The notes beneath the pieces are model-generated. The model did no database searches and was not told the origin of the DNA. It saw only the letters and a program-made list of their open reading frames with translations. This document shows, piece after piece, positions 36,092 through 43,703 of a stretch of 64,000 bases of DNA. The position numbers were made by a program, and so were the translations under genes. The first letter of the stretch is position 1. The number at the start of each line of letters is the position of its first letter. Origin of the DNA: Ascidiaceihabitans donghaensis (lineage in GTDB: Bacteria > Pseudomonadota > Alphaproteobacteria > Rhodobacterales > Rhodobacteraceae). Where the stretch lies: contig NZ_OMOR01000001.1 in the NCBI RefSeq assembly GCF_900302465.1, forward strand, positions 2,604,001 through 2,668,000, written 5' to 3'.

Positions 36092-36985
36092 ATGGACTGG
36101 TCCTTGTTACAATCTTTCGCGGCTGTTGCGCAGCATGGTTCATTGACAGCAGCGGCACAGGCCACTGGCGCCACGCAACCCACATTAAGCAGACATATTT
36201 CCGTTCTTGAACAACAACTTGGCACCCGACTGTTTGAACGCAGCAAAACCGGTGTCACCCTTACTGACCCCGGTTTCCGTTTGGTCGAGCATGCAAGGGA
36301 CATGGCGGATGCCGCCCATAAATTGACAATGGCGCATGAAGGTCAAAACGATGGCCTGACTGGCACGGTGCGCATCACTGCCAGCCAGATCATGGCCACG
36401 TACATTCTGCCGGATCTGGTGACAGCCCTGCATCTGAAACACCCTGAAATCGCGTTTGAAATCGTCGCATCGGACGAAACAAACAACTTGTCGCGACGCG
36501 AAGCCGATATCGCTGTCCGCATGTACCGCCCCACGCAAAACGATGTGGTGGCGCAGCATGTGGGCGATATGTTGATCGGGGCCTATGCCACCCCTGCCTA
36601 TATCCAGCGCAATGGCGGACTGGCTGAACCGCAAGATCTGCTGCATCATTCTTTGGTCGGGTATGATCGCAGCACCCAGATCTTGGACGGTTTGCGCGAA
36701 AGAGGCATCGAAGCCACGCGCGATCACTTCAAATTCCGGTCCGACGATCAGGTTGTATGTTGGCAAATGGTGCGTGCGGGGTTTGGCGTCGGGTTTAACC
36801 AAATTGCCATAGGTGACGCCGACACAACGGTCATCAATCTGATACCATCGCAAAATGTGGCCTCTATCCCCGTCTGGCTGACAGCGCATCCAGAGGTGCG
36901 CAACACGGCCCGTATTCGCAAGGTTGTCGACGGGCTTCGGGACGGCTTGAAGTCAGTGATCCAAATGCAAAAGGCGGACCCTTAA
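36092..36985 (+). CDS. LysR family transcriptional regulator
   Basis: 297 residues. The N-terminal winged helix-turn-helix is clear: 'LLQSFAAVAQHGSLTAAAQA', then 'TQPTLSRHISVLEQQLGTRL' and 'FERSKTGVTLTDPG'. The C-terminal part is the two-lobed LysR effector domain ('GTVRITASQIMATYILPDLV', 'DIAVRMYRPTQND'). It is transcribed divergently from the neighbouring oxidoreductase across a 108-base gap, the classic arrangement for a LysR protein and its target. The effector is unknown. Confidence 0.93.
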   Translation: MDWSLLQSFAAVAQHGSLTAAAQATGATQPTLSRHISVLEQQLGTRLFERSKTGVTLTDPGFRLVEHARDMADAAHKLTMAHEGQNDGLTGTVRITASQIMATYILPDLVTALHLKHPEIAFEIVASDETNNLSRREADIAVRMYRPTQNDVVAQHVGDMLIGAYATPAYIQRNGGLAEPQDLLHHSLVGYDRSTQILDGLRERGIEATRDHFKFRSDDQVVCWQMVRAGFGVGFNQIAIGDADTTVINLIPSQNVASIPVWLTAHPEVRNTARIRKVVDGLRDGLKSVIQMQKADP

Positions 36986-36997
36986 AAAGGATCCGCC
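36973..36997 (+). terminator. Hairpin at the end of the LysR gene
   Basis: GGCGGACC (36973-36980) pairs with GGATCCGCC (36989-36997) with one bulged base, and the stop codon lies in the loop. The following CATTTG is only weakly T-rich, so termination may be partial. Confidence 0.5.
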
Positions 36998-37061
36998 CAT
37001 TTGTTCGCGCGTGTCAGGGAGGAGACGTGCGCGAAAACTCTTTACACTAAGCTTGTGACGC

Positions 37062-37511
37062 TTATTTCGCTGCGGCTTTTTTCGCGGCTGTTGTCACGTC
37101 TTTTGTCGCTTTGTTGACTGCAGCTGTTGCATCTTCGGAGATGTCTTTGCCTGCGGCCATCATCAGCTCAACTGTTTCCATCTGAACTTTTTTGGCGATT
37201 TCAGCGAAAGCGGCCATGTTTTCAGCAGCAACTTCGGCAGAAGCAGACGCGAAGTCTGTCATCGCTTTTGCATAATCGGCTGGCTCGGATTTTGCTTTGG
37301 ACATGTCGGACAGTTTTGCCAACGTGTCTTGTGTCCATTTGCTGGAAACTTCAGCGGATTTTTCAGCAGCTGTCAGAGCAACTGTAGACAGTTTTTCGTT
37401 CAGGGACGCTGTTGTTTTGAACGCGTCATCCATTGCTGTCATGTCGACAGGGAAAGAACCCATAACGTCTTTGAACATCGCTGTCATGTCTTGTGTCTTA
37501 GCCATTGTCAT
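37062..37511 (-). CDS. phaP: Phasin family granule-associated protein
   Basis: 149 residues from the ATG at 37511 (MTMAKTQ), preceded by AAAGGA; the ATG at 37505 is a near alternative. Phasins coat PHA granules and set their size and number. The protein is small, helical and Ala/Lys-rich, with an amphipathic centre ('AEVAAENMAAFAEIAKKVQM') and a Lys/Ala C-terminus ('TTAAKKAAAK'), the Phasin_2 pattern. CTGC-N3-GCAG sites lie about 95 and 240 bases upstream, consistent with PhaR repression. Confidence 0.92.
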   Translation of the reverse strand: MTMAKTQDMTAMFKDVMGSFPVDMTAMDDAFKTTASLNEKLSTVALTAAEKSAEVSSKWTQDTLAKLSDMSKAKSEPADYAKAMTDFASASAEVAAENMAAFAEIAKKVQMETVELMMAAGKDISEDATAAVNKATKDVTTAAKKAAAK

Positions 37512-37605
37512 AATTCCTTTTGCATTGTGAGACCCCGTTTCAGAGCATCTCGTTTCGCTTCTGTAGAAAGTTATAGATGCTGCAGCGCGGCATTGCAATG
37601 TTTTT

Positions 37606-37616
37606 CTGCGTTGCAG
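37606..37616. promoter_or_regulatory. PhaR-type site CTGC-GTT-GCAG upstream of phaP
   Basis: An exact CTGC-N3-GCAG palindrome 95 bases before the phaP start. It is surrounded by more TGC/GCA words (TGCTGCAG at 37579, TTGCAATG at 37593), so several PhaR contacts are possible. Confidence 0.7.
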
Positions 37617-37749
37617 CGCAATTTTTCTGCAACCGCATAAATCCGAAATAAATCGTTTATATACAATAGATTATCGAGCACCTTGACGAAATTCACACGA
37701 GCAAAGCACAGAAATCTTCAACAATTTCCGCACTTACCGAAGCGAAATG

Positions 37750-37760
37750 CTGCAATGCAG
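37750..37760. promoter_or_regulatory. PhaR-type site CTGC-AAT-GCAG, distal to phaP
   Basis: A second exact CTGC-N3-GCAG palindrome, in the same intergenic region just after the stop of the unknown gene 37771-38373. It lies 239 bases from phaP, far enough to suggest looping or granule-sensing cooperativity, or it may simply be an extra site. Confidence 0.5.
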
Positions 37761-37770
37761 CAATATAGAA

Positions 37771-38373
37771 TCAAGCCTGCTGAAGGTATTTCTGAAATTC
37801 GGCGCGCTGCGGATAATCATTTGCGAAATTGCCGCTGTTTAGCTGAAAGGTCTGTCCCGGCACCGAAACCAAACCGTCTTTTGCCACCTGCGCGGCGCAA
37901 AAGAACGACAGCCCCGGTTTCTTGAGCGTCCACTGCAAAAAACCTCCGCCCATCGGGTATTGCTGGCTGGGCGACATGTCTGTGTTGTGCCGGATGTCCG
38001 GCATAATCTTGACCAGACGTTGTGGCCCTTTGACCTGAATATTTTGCAGCGCCGCTTGTTGCATTGCCGCATATCCATCAGCCCCGCGTGCCCCCATGAT
38101 CCCGTCATGGATGCGCGTACGCTCTTTGTCTTTCTTGTCGGTGTCTGCGGGCAGCCCCTCGCGTCCGCCGGATCGCAGGGTCGTGCCGGAAAATTCAAAA
38201 TCGCTGGCTTGTGGACGCCGGTTTAGAACCAGTATTTTGTATCCTCCCGACAATCGTCCCAGATGAAAGCCAAGATTGGCTTCCGTTCTGCGCGCATCGG
38301 CCAAGATGATGGCGTTCAACTGCGTGATATCCCCTGAAATGGGAGATGTCATTTGACCCAACACGATATTCAT
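37771..38373 (-). CDS. Conserved-looking PHA-locus protein, unknown function
   Basis: 200 residues from the ATG at 38373, preceded by GGAGG. It has no membrane segment or signal peptide. It begins 'MNIVLGQMTSPISGDITQLN', contains Gly-rich 'LGRLSGGYKILVLNRRP', a charged stretch (KKDKERTRIHD) and a C-terminus ending 'NDYPQRAEFQKYLQQA'. The gene lies between phaP and phaC on the same strand, so it may be a granule or synthase accessory protein. I do not recognise a family; the placement is the only functional hint. Confidence 0.65.
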   Translation of the reverse strand: MNIVLGQMTSPISGDITQLNAIILADARRTEANLGFHLGRLSGGYKILVLNRRPQASDFEFSGTTLRSGGREGLPADTDKKDKERTRIHDGIMGARGADGYAAMQQAALQNIQVKGPQRLVKIMPDIRHNTDMSPSQQYPMGGGFLQWTLKKPGLSFFCAAQVAKDGLVSVPGQTFQLNSGNFANDYPQRAEFQKYLQQA

Positions 38374-38444
38374 CACTTTACCTCCGACAGCATTGCAGTG
38401 AACGTGGCGTACCAAAAGCGCTGTGGCAAGGCCGCAAAGCTGAT

Positions 38445-40256
38445 CTATTGCGGCGCTTTACCAACAACGTAGGTCCCGGGCGCGTCACACAGAACAGGAT
38501 GAGAGGCATCACCGGGAACACGTGCTGCGACTTGTTTGCCGGATCGTTTTTTCAACCAGCTTTCCCAACGCGGCCACCATGATCCTTCATGAAAATCGGC
38601 GCCTTCCAGCCAGTCTTCGTGGCCAAGCCCCATGTCATCGTTTGTGTAGTGGCCATATTTCTTTTTGGACGGCGGGTTAACGATACCTGCGATATGCCCC
38701 GATTGGGTCATGATAAAGGTCTTGTTCTTGGCCCCCATCTTTTGCACGCCACGGTAACTGTCTTTCCACGGGGCAATGTGATCGGTTTCACAGGCGACAG
38801 CACACAAAGGCACATCCACTTCATCCAATACCAGATGATGCCCCATCAGATCGTATCCTGTGGTCGCCAATTCGTTGCGCTGACACAAGCCGCGCAGATA
38901 CTGCCGCGCCATCTTGCCCGGTAGGTTCGCGCCATCCCCGTTCCAATACAGCAAATCGAAAGCTGGCGGAGTTTCCCCAAGCATGTAGCTTTTGATTGCA
39001 GGCGTGTAGACCAGATCATTGGAGCGCAAAAACGAAAATGTACGCGCCATAATAACGGACGGCAGCATGCCCTTGTCGTCGATCTCTGCTTCGATGCCGT
39101 CAATGAAATCATCCGTCAGGAAGGGCGTGAATTCGCCTTGGTCTCCGAAATCTGTCAGGGCTGTGAAGAATGTGGCCGATTTGATCGATGTGTCGCCCTG
39201 TTGCTTCATATAGGACAAAGTCAAAGATAACGTCGTGCCAGCGATGCAATATCCGATTGCGTTCACCTGATCTTCGCCAGTAATTGATTTGACTTCGCGC
39301 ACCGCGGCCAGATAGCCATCGACAATATAGTCTTCCATGCCGACGTCCGCGTAGGTTGCGTCCGGATTGACCCAAGACACAATAAACAACGTGTAGCCCT
39401 GATCGGTGACCCATTTTACAAAACTGTTTTGCTCTTTCAGGTCGAGGATATAGTATTTGTTGATCCAGGGCGGGAAGCAGATCACAGGCGTGGCATGCAC
39501 AGTGTCCGTGGTCGGGCTGAATTGGATCAGCTCCATCATGCGATTGCGGTAGACGACCTTACCGGGTGTTGTCGCGATGTTGCCCCCAAGTTCAAACGCG
39601 CTTTCGTCCGCCAGACGCACCACCATCTCGCCATTGTTGGCCTCAAGATCCGACACGAGGTTTTCCAACCCTGTCACAAGGCTTTGCCCTTCGGTGGCCA
39701 CTGCCTTTTCCAATGCGTCCGGATTGGTGGCCAAAAAGTTGGTGGGGCTCATCATGTCGACGATCTGACGGCTGAAATAGGCCAGACGCTGCTTTTCCAA
39801 TGGTTCCATGTCGGTGACATCATCAACTGCTTGCTCAAGGGCTGCGGCGTTCAGTTGATACTGTCGTTTGACATAGTTGAAATATGGATGCGTGTCCCAA
39901 AGCGGATTGGCAAAGCGGCGATCCTTCGGGCCAGCGTCTGGGACGTGAGGCGCTTCCAGCTTCCCTTTGGCGAGGGTTTGTTGAGCTTCGACAAAATGCT
40001 GCACCGTCTTGGACCAGTAATCCAATTGGTGCTCGAGTACCTTTGCGGGGTTTTGCACGGCCTCGGACCAATAGGCTGTCGCGGCCTGCCCAAACAAGGA
40101 TTGGTCCGGGCCATCCAGGCTTTTCTGGTGCCCCGCACGGTTCTTCATGACATGGGTCAGACGCGCCGATAAATCTTCTACTTTACGTAGATTTTCGTTC
40201 ATTTTCTCGAGGTTTTGTCCAGAGAACTCCGTATTGGCGGTGTCTTTGGTTGTCAT
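38445..40256 (-). CDS. phaC: Class I poly(3-hydroxyalkanoate) synthase
   Basis: 603 residues from the ATG at 40256. The enzyme polymerises (R)-3-hydroxyacyl-CoA to PHB. The catalytic Cys is about residue 337 in 'GYCIAGTT', the variant lipase box with Cys in place of Ser. The catalytic Asp is in 'ETDHIAPW' and the His in 'SGHIAGIVNPP'. The PhaC N-terminal domain 'WDTHPYFNYVKRQYQL' and the 'PPWINKYYILDL' segment are typical class I features. The first 70 residues are low-complexity and basic, as usual. Divergent from phaZ across a 125-base region with TGC repeats. Confidence 0.95.
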   Translation of the reverse strand: MTTKDTANTEFSGQNLEKMNENLRKVEDLSARLTHVMKNRAGHQKSLDGPDQSLFGQAATAYWSEAVQNPAKVLEHQLDYWSKTVQHFVEAQQTLAKGKLEAPHVPDAGPKDRRFANPLWDTHPYFNYVKRQYQLNAAALEQAVDDVTDMEPLEKQRLAYFSRQIVDMMSPTNFLATNPDALEKAVATEGQSLVTGLENLVSDLEANNGEMVVRLADESAFELGGNIATTPGKVVYRNRMMELIQFSPTTDTVHATPVICFPPWINKYYILDLKEQNSFVKWVTDQGYTLFIVSWVNPDATYADVGMEDYIVDGYLAAVREVKSITGEDQVNAIGYCIAGTTLSLTLSYMKQQGDTSIKSATFFTALTDFGDQGEFTPFLTDDFIDGIEAEIDDKGMLPSVIMARTFSFLRSNDLVYTPAIKSYMLGETPPAFDLLYWNGDGANLPGKMARQYLRGLCQRNELATTGYDLMGHHLVLDEVDVPLCAVACETDHIAPWKDSYRGVQKMGAKNKTFIMTQSGHIAGIVNPPSKKKYGHYTNDDMGLGHEDWLEGADFHEGSWWPRWESWLKKRSGKQVAARVPGDASHPVLCDAPGTYVVGKAPQ

Positions 40257-40283
40257 ATTAACTTTTCCCTCGTATCTTCGCAC

Positions 40284-40311
40284 TTGCAGCATTTGTGTTC
40301 AAATGCAGCAT
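40284..40311. promoter_or_regulatory. TGC-rich inverted/direct repeats between phaC and phaZ
   Basis: On the reverse strand two TGCTGCA words are separated by about 12 bases, and the region also forms an inverted repeat GCATTTG-TGTT-CAAATGC. It is TGC-rich like PhaR targets but lacks an exact CTGC-N3-GCAG. Placed between the divergent synthase and depolymerase genes, it is a candidate shared operator. Confidence 0.45.
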
Positions 40312-40381
40312 TTATAGTTTGGTTGCTAAGGGACATAACGACGCAAAGTCGCCCCAAAGGCAGTAAATACAGGAGTTACCG

Positions 40382-41662
40382 ATGCGGTACATGGCCACTT
40401 ACGATCTGATGGAGACCATCAGAAATACGAATCAGTGGCTTGGCGCATCTGCTGCTGCTCTTGGAGCATACCCCGCAATGTCACTGTTCCCAAACCCTGC
40501 GATGGAATGGATGCGGGCGTGGGGCGAAGTGACGGAACGTACTTTCCAGCGCATGGTCGTAAAGCCCGACTGGAACATCCCCACGATTGTCGGTGCGTCC
40601 GGCAAGGACCGCATTATTACTGTCGAAAAAGAGATCGAAGGCGCATTTGGCGATTTGATCCATTTTAAGGTGGCAAAGCGTACATCCAAAAAGCCACGCG
40701 TCTTGCTGGTGGCGCCAATGTCGGGTCACTACGCAACGCTGCTGCGGTCAACAGTGCATTCTTTGCTGCCCGATTGCGAACTTTACGTCACCGACTGGCA
40801 CAACGCACGCGACATCCCTGTGAGTGCAGGCAAATTCGACGTTGAAGATTATACAATGTATCTGGTCGATTACCTGCGCCACCTTGGTCCGGACACACAT
40901 GTTATTGCAGTGTGCCAACCTGCCCCGCTGACATTGGCCGCGACGGCCTATTTGGCTGAAGATGAACCTGACGCACAGCCAAAGTCCCTGACCTTGATCG
41001 GTGGACCGATCGACCCCGATGCAAATGCGACCGATGTTACGGATTTCGGGCACCGCGTCACGATGGGCCAGCTGGAAGAAATGATGATCCAACGGGTGGG
41101 CTTTAAGTACCCCGGCGTGGGACGCATGGTGTACCCGGGCCTTTTGCAGCTGTCTTCATTCATGTCGATGAACTCGGAAAAACACTCAAAAGCGTTTTCT
41201 GACCAGATTGCCCGTGCCGCGCGTGGCGATGCATCCGAGCACGACAAACACAACAACTTTTATGATGAATATCTGGCAGTCATGGACATGACCGCCGAAT
41301 TTTACCTGTCCACCGTTGAACGCATTTTCAAAAATGGCGAAATCGCGAAGAACGAATTTGTGGTCAACGGTAAGAAAATCGACATCGGTAAAATCACCAC
41401 CGTTGCGGTGAAAACAGTCGAGGGCGGCAATGACGACATTTCCGCGCCTGGCCAATGCATCGCTGCGCTGGATCTGTGCACGGGATTGCCCGACGCCAAA
41501 AAGGCAAGCCACGTTGAACCCGGTGCAGGCCATTACGGTATTTTTGCAGGTAGCGGCTGGCGCAACAATATCCGTCCCTTGGTGATGGACTTTATCCACG
41601 CAAATGGCGGCGTCGCCAAAAAGCCGGTCAAGAAACCCGCCAATAAAAACGCGGCCGCATAA
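40382..41662 (+). CDS. phaZ: Intracellular poly(3-hydroxybutyrate) depolymerase PhaZ
   Basis: 426 residues from the ATG at 40382 (GGAG six bases upstream). It degrades stored PHB granules. The nucleophile region reads 'VIAVCQPAPLTLAA' with Cys 178; a Cys nucleophile in this position is known for intracellular PhaZ1 enzymes. Other family pieces: 'VLLVAPMSGHYATLLR', 'YVTDWHNARDIP', and the C-terminal 'EPGAGHYGIFAGSGWRN' carrying the catalytic His. The tail ends in a Lys/Ala/Pro-rich stretch. Divergent from phaC. Confidence 0.93.
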   Translation: MRYMATYDLMETIRNTNQWLGASAAALGAYPAMSLFPNPAMEWMRAWGEVTERTFQRMVVKPDWNIPTIVGASGKDRIITVEKEIEGAFGDLIHFKVAKRTSKKPRVLLVAPMSGHYATLLRSTVHSLLPDCELYVTDWHNARDIPVSAGKFDVEDYTMYLVDYLRHLGPDTHVIAVCQPAPLTLAATAYLAEDEPDAQPKSLTLIGGPIDPDANATDVTDFGHRVTMGQLEEMMIQRVGFKYPGVGRMVYPGLLQLSSFMSMNSEKHSKAFSDQIARAARGDASEHDKHNNFYDEYLAVMDMTAEFYLSTVERIFKNGEIAKNEFVVNGKKIDIGKITTVAVKTVEGGNDDISAPGQCIAALDLCTGLPDAKKASHVEPGAGHYGIFAGSGWRNNIRPLVMDFIHANGGVAKKPVKKPANKNAAA

Positions 41663-41668
41663 AGGCTT

Positions 41669-41686
41669 GGTGGGTCTGGACCCACC
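41669..41686 (+). terminator. Hairpin GGTGGGTC-TG-GACCCACC after phaZ
   Basis: An eight-base perfect stem with a two-base centre starts seven bases after the phaZ stop, followed by TTACCTGCTTTT. It closely matches the palindrome at 34360-34377, which also sits at a gene end, so this may be a recurring terminator type in this genome. Confidence 0.65.
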
Positions 41687-41727
41687 TTACCTGCTTTTCG
41701 GGTGGGATGTGTAAGAGTTGCTCCGTT

Positions 41728-41744
41728 GATTGGGGCTCTGCCCC
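41728..41744. repeat. Intergenic repeat GATTGGGGCTCTGCCCC, copy 2
   Basis: Identical over 17 bases to copy 1 at 15767-15783. Here it is followed by GGCGCTATGCGCC, which forms a second hairpin, and then by CCCCGGAATATTTTTGGCG-AAAAGAATG, similar to the tail of copy 1. Again it lies between convergent genes (phaZ and an alpha/beta hydrolase). Confidence 0.6.
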
Positions 41745-41801
41745 GGCGCTATGCGCCTCCCCGGAATATTTTTGGCGAAAAGAATGCCTGCACGGGGGCG
41801 G

Positions 41802-42512
41802 TTACCGCAGCACCAACGGCATCGCCATCCATTTGCGAAGGGCTGCCGTTGTTTGGTCCGGGCACTCAAGTGTTGGCAGGTGTCCGGCGTCTTCGATCAC
41901 TTCGAGTTCCGCATAGGGTATCAATTCCGCCATAAACGTGTGGCGTTTGATCGGGCACAACGCATCATGTGCCCCACACAGGATCATTGTCGGCACTTTG
42001 CATTTGCGCAATGTGCCCTGCTGATCCCGCCGGCGTTGAAGTGCCCTTGATTGCCGCACAAAAACCTCTGCGCCAAGCGTCATGGCCATATCCATCACCA
42101 AGTCTAGCACTTCGTGTCGGTAAGGTCCGGGCGCCAGATAGTTTGGTTTCATTTCTTCCCGCATCACCTGTTCAAGCCGCCCTGTGCGGGCGCCGATAAT
42201 CTGTGGTTCCCGCGCCGCAGCGACAACGGGTGTTTCCGCCAGTGGATTCGTATCCATCAAAGCCAGCCGCGTGATACGGTCGGGGGCGCGGCGCAATATT
42301 TCCATTGCGACAATCCCGCCCATGCTTAGCCCTGCCAACGCGAACCGCGCAGGCAATTCATCCAACAGCCCAGAGGCGATTTCCTCGATGCGTTCGCCGC
42401 GTGTTACAGGGGCCACCGTCACCGTCATATCCGCAGAAAGCTCGGCGATTTGTGGCCCGAACAGCCGCGCGTCGCACATCATGCCGGGAAGAAGAACCAG
42501 AGGTTCAGCCAT
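41802..42512 (-). CDS. Alpha/beta fold hydrolase
   Basis: 236 residues. The nucleophile elbow is 'ALAGLSMGGIVAM' (Ser in GLSMG). The oxyanion-hole segment is 'LVLLPGMMCDARLFG' and the catalytic His lies in 'IEDAGHLPTLECPDQT', with the Asp in 'ILCGAHDALCPIKRH'. A single-domain esterase or lactonase-like enzyme with a short cap. The substrate is unknown. It has no signal peptide, so it is cytoplasmic. Confidence 0.9.
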   Translation of the reverse strand: MAEPLVLLPGMMCDARLFGPQIAELSADMTVTVAPVTRGERIEEIASGLLDELPARFALAGLSMGGIVAMEILRRAPDRITRLALMDTNPLAETPVVAAAREPQIIGARTGRLEQVMREEMKPNYLAPGPYRHEVLDLVMDMAMTLGAEVFVRQSRALQRRRDQQGTLRKCKVPTMILCGAHDALCPIKRHTFMAELIPYAELEVIEDAGHLPTLECPDQTTAALRKWMAMPLVLR

Positions 42513-42627
42513 TCTGCCTGCCTTTTGAGTTGGAATCGTTGCCGGTTTTATCCGCGCATCCGTTTGATTGCACTTTCGCGCACTTTGGCCCGAAGCTGCA
42601 CTTTGTGCAAGCGGCCCAAAGCGCTTT

Positions 42628-43272
42628 TCAGCGCGTTGCAGTGGGGTAGCTGATCCCCCGAAACTTTGGAAAATCCGAATACCGCATGGCCCGGGTCTTT
42701 GGGTCTTCTTCTGGCCTTTGCCCGGCCCGCAACAACGTCCCGCGCGGCGCGATATAGCTAGAAATCGTCACCAAAGGTGTCTTGCGCCAAACCAGATTGA
42801 ACGCGGCGAGTTTTGGAAAAAACCACATGTCCGAATAGGGCAAGTGATCGTGGATCCACCATGCCAGATCACGCCAGTCGCGGCCCTTGTCGTACTGATC
42901 CGCAAACCACGGCACCACGATGGACGCCCCCGCAATAGCGTCTGCGCCGTCCGCACGGTCCCAGATGTGACATTCCAAAGGATTGTCATTGCGTGCACAA
43001 TTCAATTTGTTCTGATTGCCAAAGGCATTCAAAGCTGGCGCACGGTAGCCTGAGCGGATCGCGATCCGTCCAAAGGTCTCTTCCAATGGATCAAGCAATT
43101 GCGTGCAAAACGCAGTTCCGTTTTCCACAGTCAGATCAGGGTTCTCGGGGATGTTGGGCACACCGTGAAACGCACTGATTTCCGACATCAAAAAGTCGCG
43201 CATATAGAAGTGTTTGGACAAGCGCACACGTCCGAGTGTTTCCAAGCTCCACATGCTGCGCGGTTGCCGCAT
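42628..43272 (-). CDS. Putative M15-like peptidase-fold protein
   Basis: 214 residues from the ATG at 43272, which overlaps the VOC stop (TGATG); an earlier ATG at 43293 is possible. It begins 'MRQPRSMWSLETLGRVRLSK'. 'HFYMRDFLMSEI' and 'IAIRSGYRAPALNAFGNQ' resemble the start of M15A-type (D-Ala-D-Ala carboxypeptidase-like) metallo-domains, and 'HIWDRADGADAI' offers the His and Asp expected for zinc. No signal peptide, so a cell-wall role would need another export route. It is the last gene of a four-gene overlapping operon. Confidence 0.6.
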   Translation of the reverse strand: MRQPRSMWSLETLGRVRLSKHFYMRDFLMSEISAFHGVPNIPENPDLTVENGTAFCTQLLDPLEETFGRIAIRSGYRAPALNAFGNQNKLNCARNDNPLECHIWDRADGADAIAGASIVVPWFADQYDKGRDWRDLAWWIHDHLPYSDMWFFPKLAAFNLVWRKTPLVTISSYIAPRGTLLRAGQRPEEDPKTRAMRYSDFPKFRGISYPTATR

Positions 43273-43703
43273 CAGCCGTGCCCGTTCCAGCAAAACGCAC
43301 CATTTGCGGCCAAGGGACTGAACGGGTTGTGGGCGACTTCCCAGATATTTCCCTCAGGATCAGCGAAATAGCCGTGATGCCCGCCCCAGAATACGTCTTG
43401 GGCGGCTTTAACTACTTTGCCACCGGCCGCTTCAGCCGCGCCGAGTATAGGGGCCACATCGGCCTTTTCGCGTACATTGTAGCCAAAGGTCGATGCCCCG
43501 CGCCCCAAATCTTCAAGGGCGAGCCCCAAGTCGTCTGCCAAAGCCTGCATTGGGTACAAACCCAATGTTTGCCCGATCAGATCAAAAGCAACCACACCGT
43601 CTTGGGTGTCCACCCGCGACCATCCCAGTGCAGTGTAAAAGTCCGCCATCAAACCGATGTCCGACACACCCAGCGTGATCAAGCTGATGCGTTGCTCCAT
43701 CAT
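43272..43703 (-). CDS. VOC family (glyoxalase/bleomycin-resistance fold) protein
   Basis: 143 residues. A VOC beta-alpha-beta-beta-beta module pair is recognisable: 'ISLITLGVSDIGLMADFYTA', 'DTQDGVVAFDLIGQTLGL' and 'YFADPEGNIWEVAHNP'. Family members use metal to act on small electrophiles or bind drugs. The start overlaps the upstream hydrolase stop (ATGA), and its stop overlaps the M15-like gene. The substrate is unknown. Confidence 0.85.
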   Translation of the reverse strand: MMEQRISLITLGVSDIGLMADFYTALGWSRVDTQDGVVAFDLIGQTLGLYPMQALADDLGLALEDLGRGASTFGYNVREKADVAPILGAAEAAGGKVVKAAQDVFWGGHHGYFADPEGNIWEVAHNPFSPLAANGAFCWNGHG

